Below, one piece after another: positions 12,270-24,954 of a DNA stretch of 64,000 nt. This DNA comes from Lepisosteus oculatus (Eukaryota > Chordata > Actinopteri > Semionotiformes > Lepisosteidae). The translations under genes were made by a program, and so were the position numbers. The notes below the pieces were generated by a model. The model was not told the origin of the DNA and did no database searches. It worked only from the letters and a program-made list of their open reading frames with translations. The stretch lies in the NCBI RefSeq assembly GCF_040954835.1, contig NC_090703.1:14955444-15019443 (forward strand). The letters are read 5' to 3'. How positions within the stretch are numbered: position 1 is the first letter of the stretch; every line of letters starts with the position of its first letter.

Positions 12270-14255
12270 CACGGTGATTGTGTAAGTATTCACCCCTCTC
12301 AATACTTGGTGGAAGAATCTCTAACAACAGTTACAGCTGTGAGTCTTTGAGGATAAGTCTACCAACTTTGTTATAATTTAATTTTAATTCAAGTTGTTTG
12401 GGGATTATTGATGGACAGCAAAGTTCATATCTTACCACATATTTTATATCAGATTCAACTCTGGACTTTGAATAGACCAGTCCAGGACTTTCGTTTTCTT
12501 CTTGTTTTGCTGCTGAAAGGTCTATTTCCATATCAAATTTAGGTCTATAGCAGACTGAAACAGGTGTTTCTCAAAGTTTTGTCTGTAATTTTCTCAAGTC
12601 CATGTTTTCCTTAATCGTGACATGCTTTCCAGCGCCTTTTGATGAGATGTTACCCTATAACATAATGCTGCTTCAACCATGGTTGTTGACTGAGTGGTGC
12701 ACTGCTGTGTTTGCGCCAGATTTTGTATCTAGACAAGAGGTCGGCAAACTGTTTTGTATCGCGTGTCACGTTTCATGTTTAAATTTTGAAAGAAAAAACA
12801 TAACGCGTACCATGTACTATTAGCTAGTTTTCATGATTAATCATTTTACAATAATACATTATAATTGTATTGTAAAAATGTATTTGATCACCAAGTAGAT
12901 CACAAACACACTTTTCATTAACAATCAGTTTTAATCGTTCAACTGCCTGTCAACAGAATGTCACCAACAATGTTGCATATACGCCGCTGCAAATTTCTAT
13001 ATGAGAGAAGTACGTTTCTAATTTTAGTCAAAACATCACTTTGGTTGGCAAAGTCCTCAAACAGACCTTCGGCAGATTGTAAAAAGCTATTCTTAATTTT
13101 TATTTTTTATGGCTTTCCTAATAAATATTGTTGCTGTGTAACTCAATTTACTGGAACTTTGATGTCTTATCGTAAATTTTCAATCGACCGCATTTTTATT
13201 TGGCATATGACTCAACGTATTTCTTTATACTGAATGTTCCACTATACTGTATCTGTGATGATGATTTGTGCTTTGTGTTAAAATGTCACAAAACACTAGA
13301 AATGCGTGCTACCATACACGAGTTTCGTAACAAAATCTGCAGGTAATCCTTTCTCCATGTGGCACAAATCCATATTTTTGTTTCCATTTGTTTTAAAACA
13401 CCCGAGGCGTTTCTTTGGCTTTTGACATTTTTGAAAGGGTTAATTTGCAACTATACCAACAGTTCACCTAAAGGCGTATTAGCAGTTACACATCACAATT
13501 ACACACGAGATTTTTTGGCGTATTCACAGAATATCACTCAGACGCTACCAGTTTAAATCACGTCGAGGACGCTTAATTCTACAGGACTGGAAACTACAAG
13601 CTGGGCTATTGTCGTTTGGTTAACGTAAGGACACGCAGCTCACCGGGCGCCGTGACGTGTTCTCATTTCTTAGTTCGCTGTCATGTCATATGCGCCTCAA
13701 TACTTGAGCTCTTCCGGGATTTACATATCAAGTATGCAGGAAATCAGGCCCAACATAAGAAAACTAAAATTCCACATCTTTTTGTTAAAAATATTTTGGT
13801 TGCTTTGTGCATGCTACCTAGTCGTAGGGTGCTGCAGGTTGCTGATCCCTGACCTAGACCGAAAAGTTCCAATTTTGTCTCTCCTGATCTGAAAACCTTT
13901 CACTACATGTCTGCAGCATCACTTAATGTGAAAAATGTGTTGCAAATGTGCAAAGCTTGGAGGCCATACAAGTAACTTGTGTGACTTGTCAAAGTAATTT
14001 TGTACACCTGAACTAGTTCAGGTTTGCCATAGCAAAAGGGTGTGAATGCATATTGTATGCAGTCAACATATTTTAGTTATTTCTTCATAATTTATGCTGA
14101 CATTTAACTCTTTCACTCAATTTAAGTTCAATTTGAGTATTCAGGTATTGATTGAAAATGTATATACTGTATACCACTAATGTTTTTTTCTTGTTTAGAC
14201 CTGAAGCATCATAAGCATCATAACAGGGGAAGGGGGAATACCTTTGCAAAATACT
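12270..14255 (-). mobile_element. decayed Tc1/mariner-like transposon, interrupted
   Basis: The left end reads GTGTAAGTATTCACCCCTC and the right end, in inverse orientation, GGGGGAATACCTTTGCAAA. Both are typical Tc1-group terminal repeats of fish. Between them, on the plus strand, lie the antisense landmarks of a Tc1 transposase: GTCCAGGACTTTCGTTTTC, AGACTGAAACAGG, CATAATGCTGCTTCAACC and CGAAAAGTTCCAATTTTGTC. The transposase would read on the minus strand but is full of stops and internally deleted. A separate hAT-like element (12735-13851) splits it. Boundaries are good to about 10 bp. Confidence 0.65.
12735..13851. mobile_element. hAT-like element nested in the Tc1-like element
   Basis: The left terminus AAGAGGTCGGCAAACTG and the reverse complement of the right terminus, CAGGGATCAGCAACCTG, form an imperfect terminal inverted repeat of the hAT CAGNGGTCGGCAA type. 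The flanks carry a 7-of-8 match, ATCTAGAC (12727-12734) and ACCTAGAC (13852-13859), as expected for the 8-bp hAT target duplication. Removing the element rejoins the Tc1-like antisense text around it. No full transposase frame is present, so it is non-autonomous or decayed. Confidence 0.6.
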
Positions 14256-16600
14256 TAAGAAAAACGTTTATGGTCTCATTGAATGCTTATTAATAAGAGA
14301 GAAAACAATGGCACCATATTATACAATTAGGCCTTTTCACAAATGACCCCACAGAACTATTAAGCATATTAAGCCCACAGCACTATTAAGCATTTTAAGT
14401 TACCAGATAAGTGAAATGTATCTGTAACTGCAGAACATATTTTAGTATTTCATTGTGCTCTCTCACATAAAACACCTGCTGGTTTTCATTCCATCCCACC
14501 TAAATTAGAAAATTGAAGCCCTACGTGATCCAAGAAGTTGTCTCCATTGAATAATAGCATTTTGTTTCTAGTCACAATGCAAACCAAAATGTTCAAGACT
14601 TGGAGCAAACAGTTGAATTGAACCTTAATTGCTTACTTGGCTCAGGTACTGATTGCAACCTTGATTATTAAAGATGAGCTGGAACAAAGACTTACAGTGA
14701 TATGGAATGGAAGAGCCATTTCCCTTGTTCTAGCTAGTAGGAAGTAATATGCTTCAATGGCCAGTTTTAAAGAACAGATCTCAGGCCTGCATGTAAAATC
14801 CACATCACTTCGATCCCCACTAACCTGCCCGGAATAACTTGATAAAAGGGATTAATTAGTTTTCTTTGTAACTACATTGTAACTGTGTTCTTACAGCAGC
14901 AGAGATCTACAGCAGCTGTTTCAGTAGAGTAAAAATAACAGCTTACCCACATGCAGCTGTGCAGCGGGGAATGTCTATCTTAATGGGGACAGAGAATAGG
15001 CCCTGCTGGCATACAGACTGCAGTGACATTACAAAGCCAGGGCATACAACTGTTTATCCACACACCCATGTCAATATTGAAACAATTAACCACTGTGGTA
15101 GATACAATTCTGCCCTTAGACATACACACGCTGGTAAATATTTGTATAGTAAAAAAGAATCTGAAAGTAGTGATCCAGCTGTTAGAAATTGCCCTCTTTA
15201 GATTAGTAATTGATTCATCACCAGTGAGTAGGCAGCTCTATAAAAAACTGTTTCAGACCGCCAGTAAACCACTAACTTTAGCAACATTTTTAAACATGAT
15301 CTCAATCTGCTTTATGATGTGAAATCCTATATTCTCTGTTTTTATTCAAACATAAATTAAAACAATCTGAAAGCTCTTTATCAGGAGATTCCCAAACTCA
15401 CATTCTAATATTGATGCAACTGAATTTGCATGTTGGTTTTATATTCCTGGAAAATAAGCCTGATGTTAGCATAGTACCATGACTTAATGAATAGCACCGC
15501 ATTCGTAACCATAAATGTTGATATGCCATTTTAATAAGGGTATACAAGAATCAATGTACCATGAGAACTGCTATCTGGAGAGGATTTATTGTAATAAAAT
15601 ATATGACCAACAGACAATTACAATGCCAAGTAAATCACCTCTGACATTGAAACAGCCTGACCACTAGTATCTTAGACTGAGGCAGCTGATGGTGAAGGGA
15701 AGCAGAACAGAACTCAACAACAGCCAAGCTCTTCCTCACACCAACATAAGAGACAGGCTGAGGAATACAGGAAGCCCAGTTAGAAGAAAATATTTTGGAG
15801 TCCATGCAGGACATTGATGGGACATTGGCAAACCCTAACCACTGTAACATGCTTGCTGTGCTAAGGTTGTTGAGCACATTAAGAAAATAAAAACTGACAA
15901 AAGCACGTTGCATTTCCAAATAGTATTGCTGAGAAATCTTTTTTGGTCTCACAACATGACAAGCTGTCACTGTACTTACATTGGAAAACAAAAACAGAAA
16001 AACATTGATGAAAATCTTCAGAAAAAAGTTTAAGATCTGTTTTGGGTAATCTATGAATATGTACTCTTCCAATATGGTTTTCGAAATCATTTAGTATTTC
16101 ACTCTGTTATTTCATTTCATTATTTACAAATTTCTCTTGGAGTCAATGTGTTATACAAAGCAGAGTAGTCCTAATTAGTAAAACACCTATATATCAATTT
16201 CATGGCAATGATCACAATTAATATTGAAGCTCTTATGATTGAGAGGTTAGACACAAGTGCACTAAAAGGCCTGAATGCAATACTATTCTTTATGTTTTCA
16301 CCACACTATTTACTATAAATGTGTACTTGAGTGAACCCTATGCTGTGACCCCTCAATTCCCTCAATTCCCTCAAATGGCTTTCCATTACAACACCTTGTA
16401 ACAACAACTATAAATATAAAAGTCATCTCAATGGCAGATATAAAATGCCCATAAAGATTTCTTTTCATCTTTAGCTGAAGCTAAAGCTACAGTACGTATA
16501 GCCATATTGGGTCTCCTTGTTTAACTTCCACCAGTGGTTACATTCCTATCTGTTTTGCTTTAGTATTAATATTCAATACATGATCCAGACACTGTCCAGA
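14256..16600. other. intergenic, no gene seen
   Basis: AT-rich noncoding DNA with one 26-bp tandem pair (14348-14399). The longest open frame, on the minus strand at 15635-16090, has no recognisable domain and I do not accept it as a gene. Confidence 0.5.
14348..14399 (+). repeat. 26-bp tandem duplication, two units
   Basis: Unit 1 (14348-14373) and unit 2 (14374-14399) share CCCACAG and ACTATTAAGCAT and differ at two positions. It is a small local duplication with no evident function. Confidence 0.75.
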
Positions 16601-17012
16601 GTTTTAAAAACTGAATTTTCCATTTCCAATGAACTAGTTCACTGAACCTCTTGAACAGTCTTGAACAGAGAAGACTATGAGGAGACAAACAGATACACGT
16701 ATTTAAAATCCTAAACGGCACTGGCAAAGTCAACTCAGCAGATTTCCTCAGAGTGAAGATTGAAACACAAAACAGAGGGCACAAGCGGAAACTACATGCA
16801 TGTGCATTTAAAACTGAGAACAGGAGGCACGTCTTTACCCAAAGGGTTGTGGGTTAAGTAGCAGCTTAAACAACAGCCATGTTTAAGCTGATACTCTGAC
16901 CTCTTTCAGAAATCAGGTGGATTAAATACTTGGATCAATTGACTATTAACTACCAATCGGACTAGATGGACCTATTCTCATTTGTTATGATTCTTATGTT
17001 CTTAATCCCTCC
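16600..17012 (+). mobile_element. 3' end of a CR1/L2-like LINE
   Basis: The plus strand reads as the tail of a LINE ORF2 (GAAGACTATGAGGAGAC, AAAGTCAACTCAGCAGA, AACAGGAGGCACGTCTTTAC), now broken by stops. A 3' end follows with GGACTAGATGGACC, CTCATTTGTTATG and a terminal TTCTTATGTTCTTA run. A sibling tail lies in DLL4 intron 7 at 33.88-33.98 kb. Family assignment is from remembered LINE 3' ends, so subfamily is open. Confidence 0.65.
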
Positions 17013-19965
17013 AGAAAATTTTCCATGACTTCTCCATCAGCGTCAATTTCCATTACACAAAGTCTTCCTTGTGTCATCTTACTGACCCTCGGCCTTCTCC
17101 GGTCTCCTTAATTTTCCACATATTTAAAAGAGGTATATATGCTCGTCCTCTGTAAATATTAACATCTTACTCATTGTTTTCCATGACTTTTCCAAGTGCT
17201 GATATTAGGTTTGCAATTTTCCATGTTTTCCAGTACTTGTGGAAACCTTAAGAAAAGCAATGTCCGGACCATCCACCTCACAATCCTAAGACTGCTTTTG
17301 GCCCATATAAGTGAAGACATGTGAGCCGTTATTTTTACAGTAAAAAGTTAGAACTTATCAGTATTTTATCGGTATGTTTCAATTTTAATGTCAATATTAA
17401 ACTGAGACTCACATGTCTTAGAATTTTAGAATCTCTAATTAGTCATTTTTTCAAAATATGCATCAAAACAGGTTTTAGTCTCACATCTAAGACATGTAAC
17501 AAAACTAAAATGCATAAAATCATGTACATTTTAAAGTTTATTACTGTAAGTTTCAAACTGTGTCGCTTTTTGTTATTCACCATCCTTCTGTGTCTCTTTG
17601 GTTGTTAAACTATAAATAGCACAATATCAACATGAAATGTTTAAATGAGTTGTTGAACCCTACGTTCAACTGTGAAGGCAAACAAAATCAATCCATTATG
17701 AAAACATTCAATATATACGGGTATATACTGTACACAGGACAAGAAATGCAAAACCAGTGGGGTCAGTGTGTTGAATGAAATGTTCACCCTGCTTTTTTTA
17801 ACAAGAACTGAAGTCACTTTTCAAAAAGCAGGCTAAATGAAACATGGGTAATATGTTAATGTAAATGTTGTAATATAATTATTCATTTCAACGGTCCGAT
17901 ATTAGCATTATTAGTAGCACATCATTTACAATACAAAAAATAAAGAGTTAACAGTATAAAAATTGGAAAGTTTGGTGAAAATTGTCAGTTATTTTATCCC
18001 CTTTCATCAATTTATCCACTTTTTGTGTAAAAATACTGTTTTAAAGCATTATGTTCACATTACTGCAATGGTATTCATGGAGGCACTGAAGGCAGTGACT
18101 GTCCAAACGATAATTACCGCACAGGAATGACTGTGATATTAATGCTATTATGATCTACAAAATTGCTTCTCTGCCTCAGATTTCCAAAGCCAGAGAGTCT
18201 TTTTTTATTCATTACAACAGGGGGTATACTTTTATTGTAGATAACTGGAAATTTGTACATTCTCCTGATAGTAACCATCAAAACATTTTTTTCAGGGGTG
18301 AAAACTTTAATTCTGTGTGTTGTACGCTGTTACTGGACTGATGCTTTTTGGCTGAAATAGAGACAATTCTGATGTAGGATTACCAAAATGCCTGGACAGA
18401 GAGTTTTGTGGACCTTTGACTGAAAACTGTAGTCCTTATTTTGAACATTTGGTAAACAGCTCAATAAAAGGAACAGAATGGACGATTGATTAAATGAAAC
18501 ATCAGATCCATCATGTTTGGAAATTTCAGCCAAATGCTCCCTTTTAAGTTTGCTTCATTTGCACTGATGCATTGTTCTTATTCACTCAGTTTGGACATGC
18601 ATTACTTTTGTTCTAAACAAATGTGTAAACCAAACTATACACAAAATACTACATGAAAGGTATGATTTCATTTTATTTTAGGTAACAATCCTGAAATCAG
18701 AACAGGTCTGAGGGAAATCCTTCTCTCAGAAGAGATTGTAATGTTTAGATTTTTTAAACACACTGAAAAACAGCCTCCTTGTCAAATATAAATAGAACTA
18801 CTCACTGATATGAAGAATTGATTACGCATTTACACTATCAGATTCATACAGAAAAAAATGTGAAAACTGAATTAATTAAATTGTGTTTCAATTATGTGAA
18901 TTAAAGCCTTAAGCAGTTAAAGCAATGAAGCAATGATAGAAGCTTTCTTAAAAATATGATATGACTAATGAAAAAGAATGTATAGCTACTTAATAAATAT
19001 GCAATTGGATGGCAATGCATGGTTTCCAAGGGAATATTTACACGAGACCTGCATTAGCAAAGACAAGCAGTAGGGCTATTGTTTGCACTGGCCAAATGTA
19101 AATAATCCCAGGGGTGGCTATTATCTTTTTGAAGCTCGAGATTGTTTTAGGTAAAAAAGTGTTTGAACAAGGACAAAGAAAAATAAACTGGAAGAAAAAT
19201 AGAAAGTTCAAAATAATTGATGATACAAACAGACATGTTTGATAGTAACAGCCAACACCATGCCTAAAATGCTATGCACTTTATCCAGATTTTCTCCAAT
19301 ATCTAAACCCTTTAAATATTATTAATGCAATATTCCACAATAAGAAGATCCCAAATAAGTTCGAGGGGGCTTCCTTGCACAATGTTTCACACCTGCTTAG
19401 ATCACAGAGATTCTAAATAGTAGACTGGTCCAATTGAGATGGAAATTCAAAACAGAACGTGCCAATGCCTAGCATTTGGGAAAAATAGAAAACAGAGTTT
19501 ACTCTCATTGGGACCCAAGACTGAAAACTGATGCAGATGCTTTATCAGATTCATCAAATTAAACAAATTAATGTGGAGTATTTAGACAACATACCTAAAT
19601 GGTTATCAGGCACCATAATGTTTAACAAGAAAAATACCAGCTCCAAAATTCAATTTACTACATTAATTCCTACGGATTTATAGGAGTTTAAGCCAATTAA
19701 AGCATATTTATTTGTTGCTTTCTTCCATGTATTATAGGGACTCCAGTGTTATTTTCTTTTTACCCACATCATTTCTAGAGGTAATGCAAAGAGAAACACT
19801 TTGTTTTATTCATATGTAAAGACACATACTACAACAGACCCTTTCTAGATAATGGATCCTACCATTAGTAACTTCAGTGCATTGATGACCATACACAGAA
19901 CAAGTATAACTCTATATCAAATCAGGTCAGATCAACCCATATTGTTTTTCCTAACTCAAAATTTC
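17013..19965. other. intergenic, no gene seen
   Basis: AT-rich DNA with short chance frames only. The block at 19.06-19.14 kb looks somewhat less simple and contains a forkhead-like TGTAAATA, but I cannot support a regulatory call from one motif. Confidence 0.5.
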
Positions 19966-20162
19966 TGGCAATTAATAATAATTCCTTACACTTATAGAGG
20001 GCTTTTCTGAACATTCTACTCACCCACCTTGATGATGCAACAGCAGCCATAGTGCACCAGTATGCTCACCACACATCAGCTGTCCAGGTACTGACCAGGC
20101 TCACACCGTCTTAGCTGCAGTGGGTTGCCAGTTGTGAGTTGCAGGGTGATACAGCTGCTGGC
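19966..20162 (-). mobile_element. 5S rRNA-derived SINE relic
   Basis: Read on the minus strand, 20162 to 20080 resembles the 5S rRNA promoter half: AGCTAAG (box A), then GAGCCTGGTCAGTACCTGG (box C; the 5S form is GCCTGGTTAGTACTTGG). Downstream on the same strand the element ends with AAGTGTAAGGAATTATTATT, the usual tail of fish 5S-derived (SINE3-class) elements. The middle is shortened compared with full-length copies known from fish. It is not a functional 5S gene because the 3' half of 5S is absent. Confidence 0.65.
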
Positions 20163-20164
20163 AG

Positions 20165-23100
20165 TCAGCAATTCTCTTCACTTGCTGACTGTGATTATGA
20201 ATCCTCAAGTTAGACAGAGTTCTTTCGGCTTTCAACCAAAAAGCCACCCCTACAGTTTTCTAAGCACCTACAGACAGTGATGTCAGTGATGAGAGTTGCT
20301 CCAGTAGTCCAGTCAGCACTAACTCTCCTGTAAAGCACTTTGGAGCTTGTAAAAAGTCAAAACACAAATGACTCCAACAAGTGGCTTTGCCAGAGCAGCA
20401 GGGTCTGCCTCACCTAGGGAAGATCCACAAAACCAAAGAATTGTGGCTTCCCAAGAACCAGGGACAAATGTACACATACAATATGTATAAAAACAAAGAC
20501 AGTGAAGAATATTGTTTGCCAAAAATATAAATCGAGACCACAGTTTAACAGAACCACAGCTTAACAGAAATTATGACTGTGATTAACTGGTTGATGGATA
20601 TTTGATAATTTCTGGTTACCTCAGAACTACAGTTCAACTACTTTTTCTCTTAAAAACAAGTTATACATTTTTTCTTTATATTAAAATATTTGTATAAAAT
20701 TGCAGTTTCCTACATAAGATGTACAATATAGTGGAAAGATATATTTTTTGGCCTTACAAACAAGAACTTAATCAGTGCTTTGCCCGCCTTAGTGTTTCCA
20801 TGTTAAATAAAATAAAAAACATAATTTGCATCAAAATACATGAAATAGTAGCCTCCATGCCCGCTAACCAGCATAAACACAGTAGACCTGCTGTATATTT
20901 CTCTCATTCACTACAAAAAAAAGATACTTCTAAAATTATATTAGAAACATTATTCTGATTAAAAACATTCTTCAGCACAGAGAATAATGCCTAGGTGAGT
21001 GAAAGAAGACTTGCACTTCCAATTACTAGGAATAATGTGGTTTAAAAATCAGGAAACAAATTTACACAATCACTTTAAATCCTCACTTCATGATGGAGAC
21101 AAAGAGGTGGCTGCTCAGAAGGTCACCCCAGCTGTCTGCTTTGCTTTTTTAGCGAATATGTGAACAAAGAGTTTCACTCGCAGAACTAGAGATTAAAATT
21201 TCCTGAGTGCTTGTATTTGTGCATTATATAATATTCAATAAAAATTGATTTTTTAAAATTAAAAAGAGGAAAATGAGAACCTCAGTCCCTTTTAACATAA
21301 TAGGAAAATTACATATAATGGCCTAATTTCAGCACAACGGAAAACCAATCTTTTTATTTGTGAAGCTGCTTTAGCATTAGGCTTCCTGTACACCTCATTA
21401 CAAAGCTAATGGCATCTGTATGTAGACTTTTGAAAGGAAATGCCATAGGCTATAGCAACTACACAGCAAAGCTTTTGAAGCAAATTGGAAATTGTAACAG
21501 CAAGCAATTCATTTGTCTCCCTGTGATTTATAATGTAGATATCTATACATATTCCCACACTTTGCTCATTTTCTTACAAATAAAGAGCTGTAAATCTGTT
21601 TTGGTAAGATAAATTACATCTCCTAAAGTTTTTTCCAGATACTTTTTTGATCACCCGTTCTTTGTGTGTTGCGGTTACAACTGGGACAGTCGACACACAC
21701 CTGGGGAAGAATGCTTTTGAGGTTTTTGCAGAATCACACCCCACCCAAAACAATCATATAGGACCGAGAGAGAAATATCCTTGTTAACAGCTTCTTCAAA
21801 ACCCCTCCAAATCCATTATCATTGTCTGCTTTAAAAAAGGGTCACAACTCACAAAATACCTCATTTTAACTGTGAAGAAACATAATGGAAATAGCATTTC
21901 TTACTATAGTTACAGATGCACTTCATGGTTTTATCATTGCAGTTGTAATCTCCTCCTCTTTTTTAATTGCTAATCCTATAATAAATCACTAGCGAAAGAT
22001 AACAGGTAGCAGATTAAATATTTATGGTAAAATTTCAAATTGAACACCTGTGGCCTTCTAAGCATATAAAAATATTGAACATCTATGTGGATAAGACCCA
22101 GCAACATATGGATTTGGGTTATACTGCCGGTAAAAAGACAGCTGATCTGTTTTGTGACAAGGATACCACCTGGCTCTGTTTTATAAAAGGTGCACATAGA
22201 TGCAATCCACTGAATGTTCTACACACCATTAGATTTCTGCCTTCTGCCTTCTGTAGGTCAGTAGCAAGCATCTCTTGGTTCCTTACCATAAGTAATTGTA
22301 CTGAAGAATTACCCCCAACCACTTAAATAAAAGTTACTGGGCATTGAAGGAATGTAGGGAGAATTTCTGATCTACAGTATTTTGCATTTCTTTGTTTAAT
22401 CTATTAAGTTACAAGTCTTTAGCCAAAATTCTCAGAGTACCCTTCTTTGTGGTGAAATGTCTGCAATTTCATTGACACTTTCCTCTCGCAGGATCTGAAC
22501 AGCTCTGTAAATGGTGGGAAAGAGCCTAGATAAGAACTGTGGACTGTAGAGTGCCAGAGGACCACTTATTCACACAGCAATTTGAATAAAATAGACGGAA
22601 TAGTCTATTGTCTCAACACACAACTGAACCACCTTCTATTAGTAATCTCAGACTGTGTCCTGGGGGAAACCGATGAGGTCATTGCTTGAAGAGACAGGAT
22701 CATAACCTTTGCACATTTGCAGGACACTTTCATCTACAAAAGAGACTTTCAGAACATTTTGCTGGATCTATTTGAATGACTTTTTAAAATTGTATTTGTT
22801 TGTCAATATCTATATCAACAATGTAATGTACTTTCTGATCTTAAGATTCTATTAAAGGATATTGTTTATAATATCCTCCTCACACTATTGAATTCATCAT
22901 GTAATGTGCATGAATTAATGAAAGTGAATTAGAACATGAAATACGTTATAGAAAATCTTTTCTGCTCTGTTTGTTAAAAATCGAATTTTCTTTCAAACTT
23001 TTCATGCAAATGCACTTAACATAATTAATGTCCTGCATATTTCTTGCATATGAATGTAGATTCTTAGTTTCATTATGGAATGCCCATGTTTAAGTGACAC

Positions 23101-23310
23101 AAAGATAGTGTTGCAAGAGATCAAGAATAACTGTCCTTTTGACATCTAATCTGCTGCACTTACAGGAAGATGGAATAGGAAATGATGATTATGTTTCAAA
23201 ACAGAGACATGTATACAGTACATATACAGTATATACAATGGTCAGACTGACTCTGCGTTATGCAAAGGACAACTTCAGGCCTTAATTAATGTGGTTTTGA
23301 CACTACTTAG
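20165..23310. other. intergenic, no gene seen
   Basis: AT-rich DNA with no supported exon. The stretch around 20.33 kb (CTGTAAAGCACTTTGGAGC) may be another short LINE/SINE tail. Open frames up to about 100 codons lack any family signature. Confidence 0.5.
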
Positions 23311-23315
23311 TGTCC

Positions 23316-23446
23316 CACTTCAATAAGAACAGTGCGGATACAAGTAACGGAATAAACATCTCCATCTCCTTCTGTGACTGTATCATTAGAATTTTGAACA
23401 TCAGCATCACAGGCCCAACGGCTGATATACCAAACTGATCTATGTT
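23316..23446 (-). repeat. paired segment A, unknown family, possible coding relic
   Basis: This segment is homologous to 24812-24954 in the same orientation. Both begin CACTTCAATAAGAACAG and share CTCCTTCTGTG, AACATC, GCATC and CTGATATAC-type words, with small indels. On the minus strand both give hydrophobic peptides of the same plan: DQFGISAV, an Met/Phe/Ile-rich stretch, a glutamate-rich step, then LFLLK. The minus-strand frame here is open from 23303 to 23491. I do not recognise the family. A duplicated gene fragment or an unlisted repeat are both possible. Confidence 0.5.
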
Positions 23447-24811
23447 TTTCAAATGATCAGACATGTGTCTGTTACACCACAAGAAAAGCACAATAAAGTT
23501 CTCTTTAACACACTTAAAAATGATGATAAAAGAAAGATAATACGCACAAACTTATGATAGAGTATGACACAAGCCCTGGGAAGATAAGGGTAAAGGAAAC
23601 TAAATATGTCATATACTGCAATTATTCTACTATGGCAATACAACCAAAAGCAGATGTAGTGTGCAGTGGGCATATCAGAACATTATTTTCAATAACATTG
23701 ACAGCCTCAATTGTCTTCACAGAACGTGTGGAAAAATGCATCCTGTTCTCTTCTGATGTAATGACTAAAAGTCATTTTAAAAATCACTTATGTCTCGTGC
23801 ACTATTCTAACCCAAAAGAATCAAAATATCCGTTTTTATGTCCAGGCACAGTTAGTGCCCGGGCTTCAAGCGAAACGCAAACGCTGGTTAGCATTTGCTT
23901 TTCTAAATCCACAAGATGAAGATGCTATCTTACGTCGTTTATCCTTCTCACACTACAGTGACTGTAGCGCAGACGGAGAACTCAACCCAGTGCTCCACCT
24001 CTGAGGTGACTGGAAACTCTAGCCCTGTGCCATCTACCTTGGTGTCAATTGTTACTCGCTGCCAAGATTAAAAAAAATAAGTTAGAGATCGATTCTACGA
24101 GGAAAAATAAGTAGAAGGAACCGAATGTACAAGAACATTTAGAAAGTTCACATTTAGAAGCGTTTTTTGGCCCTTTGCAAATGGACAATATTTGTGAAGT
24201 TTTTTTTTAGGAAGGGGGTATTACAATACAAGTTTCCTCTACGTGTTTTATATAATTTGTATTTGAAAGCCAGAAGACTTAACATAAGCATAGACGTGCG
24301 CAGAATTGCTAGAACGCAGCAAAATTAACATCTTTCTTTTTACATTTGGGTAACACGTAAAACTATGACTGTGAAGTTTCTCCAGAGTTTTTTTTTTTGT
24401 AAAGCAAAACCTTATTAACAGGGGAAAAAATAACCACTGCACTCTGTATTCAAGACAATGTTATTCTGATGAGCGGAAATGAAAGCTTTGATATGGGTAC
24501 CAACCGCGAAATTTGTAATGCAAATGCAAGCTTTGTTTTGCGGGTAATACTTAAAAAACAACAAAAGATTTCAAAAGCTTATCCGGGTGCTATGAATCCC
24601 TCTTCGCCGTTCCAAAAACGATGAACTCAAAGATGCTATTAGTGACGAAGGAGGGAAAGTGTTGAGGGATTAATTCATGACAGAAAATTCGATTCAGGCT
24701 TTTTTTTTTCGCTGAAAAAAGACCTGTCAATGTTATCGAAATATCTGTGCTTTGGTCCCGACGGATAAAACGCGTGGCATCCCCATTAAGCGTATCAGCA
24801 CGCGTCTGTCT

Positions 24812-24954
24812 CACTTCAATAAGAACAGGATGGATGCGAGTATCGCAGCTGGCTCTAACAGTTTGGAGATCGCTTCTCCTTCTGTGCTCGCAGTCATGAT
24901 AATTATAAACATCGGCATCGCAGATCGAACAGTTGATATACCCGATTGATCTAC
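24812..24954 (-). repeat. paired segment B, unknown family, possible coding relic
   Basis: Homologue of segment A, 1.5 kb to its right. The minus-strand peptide (DQSGISTV, then MPMF, then LFLLK and a stop) keeps the layout of A. On the minus strand the segment is preceded by TAACTTGCAG, which resembles a splice acceptor. The DNA here is richer in CpG than segment A. No intact gene can be built around it in this window. Confidence 0.5.

Noticed and set aside
15635-16090. 151-codon minus-strand open frame
   Set aside because: No domain, no splice context, composition like translated AT-rich DNA; probably chance.
20080-20162. Possible 5S rRNA gene
   Set aside because: Only part of the 5S sequence, diverged and fused to a SINE tail.
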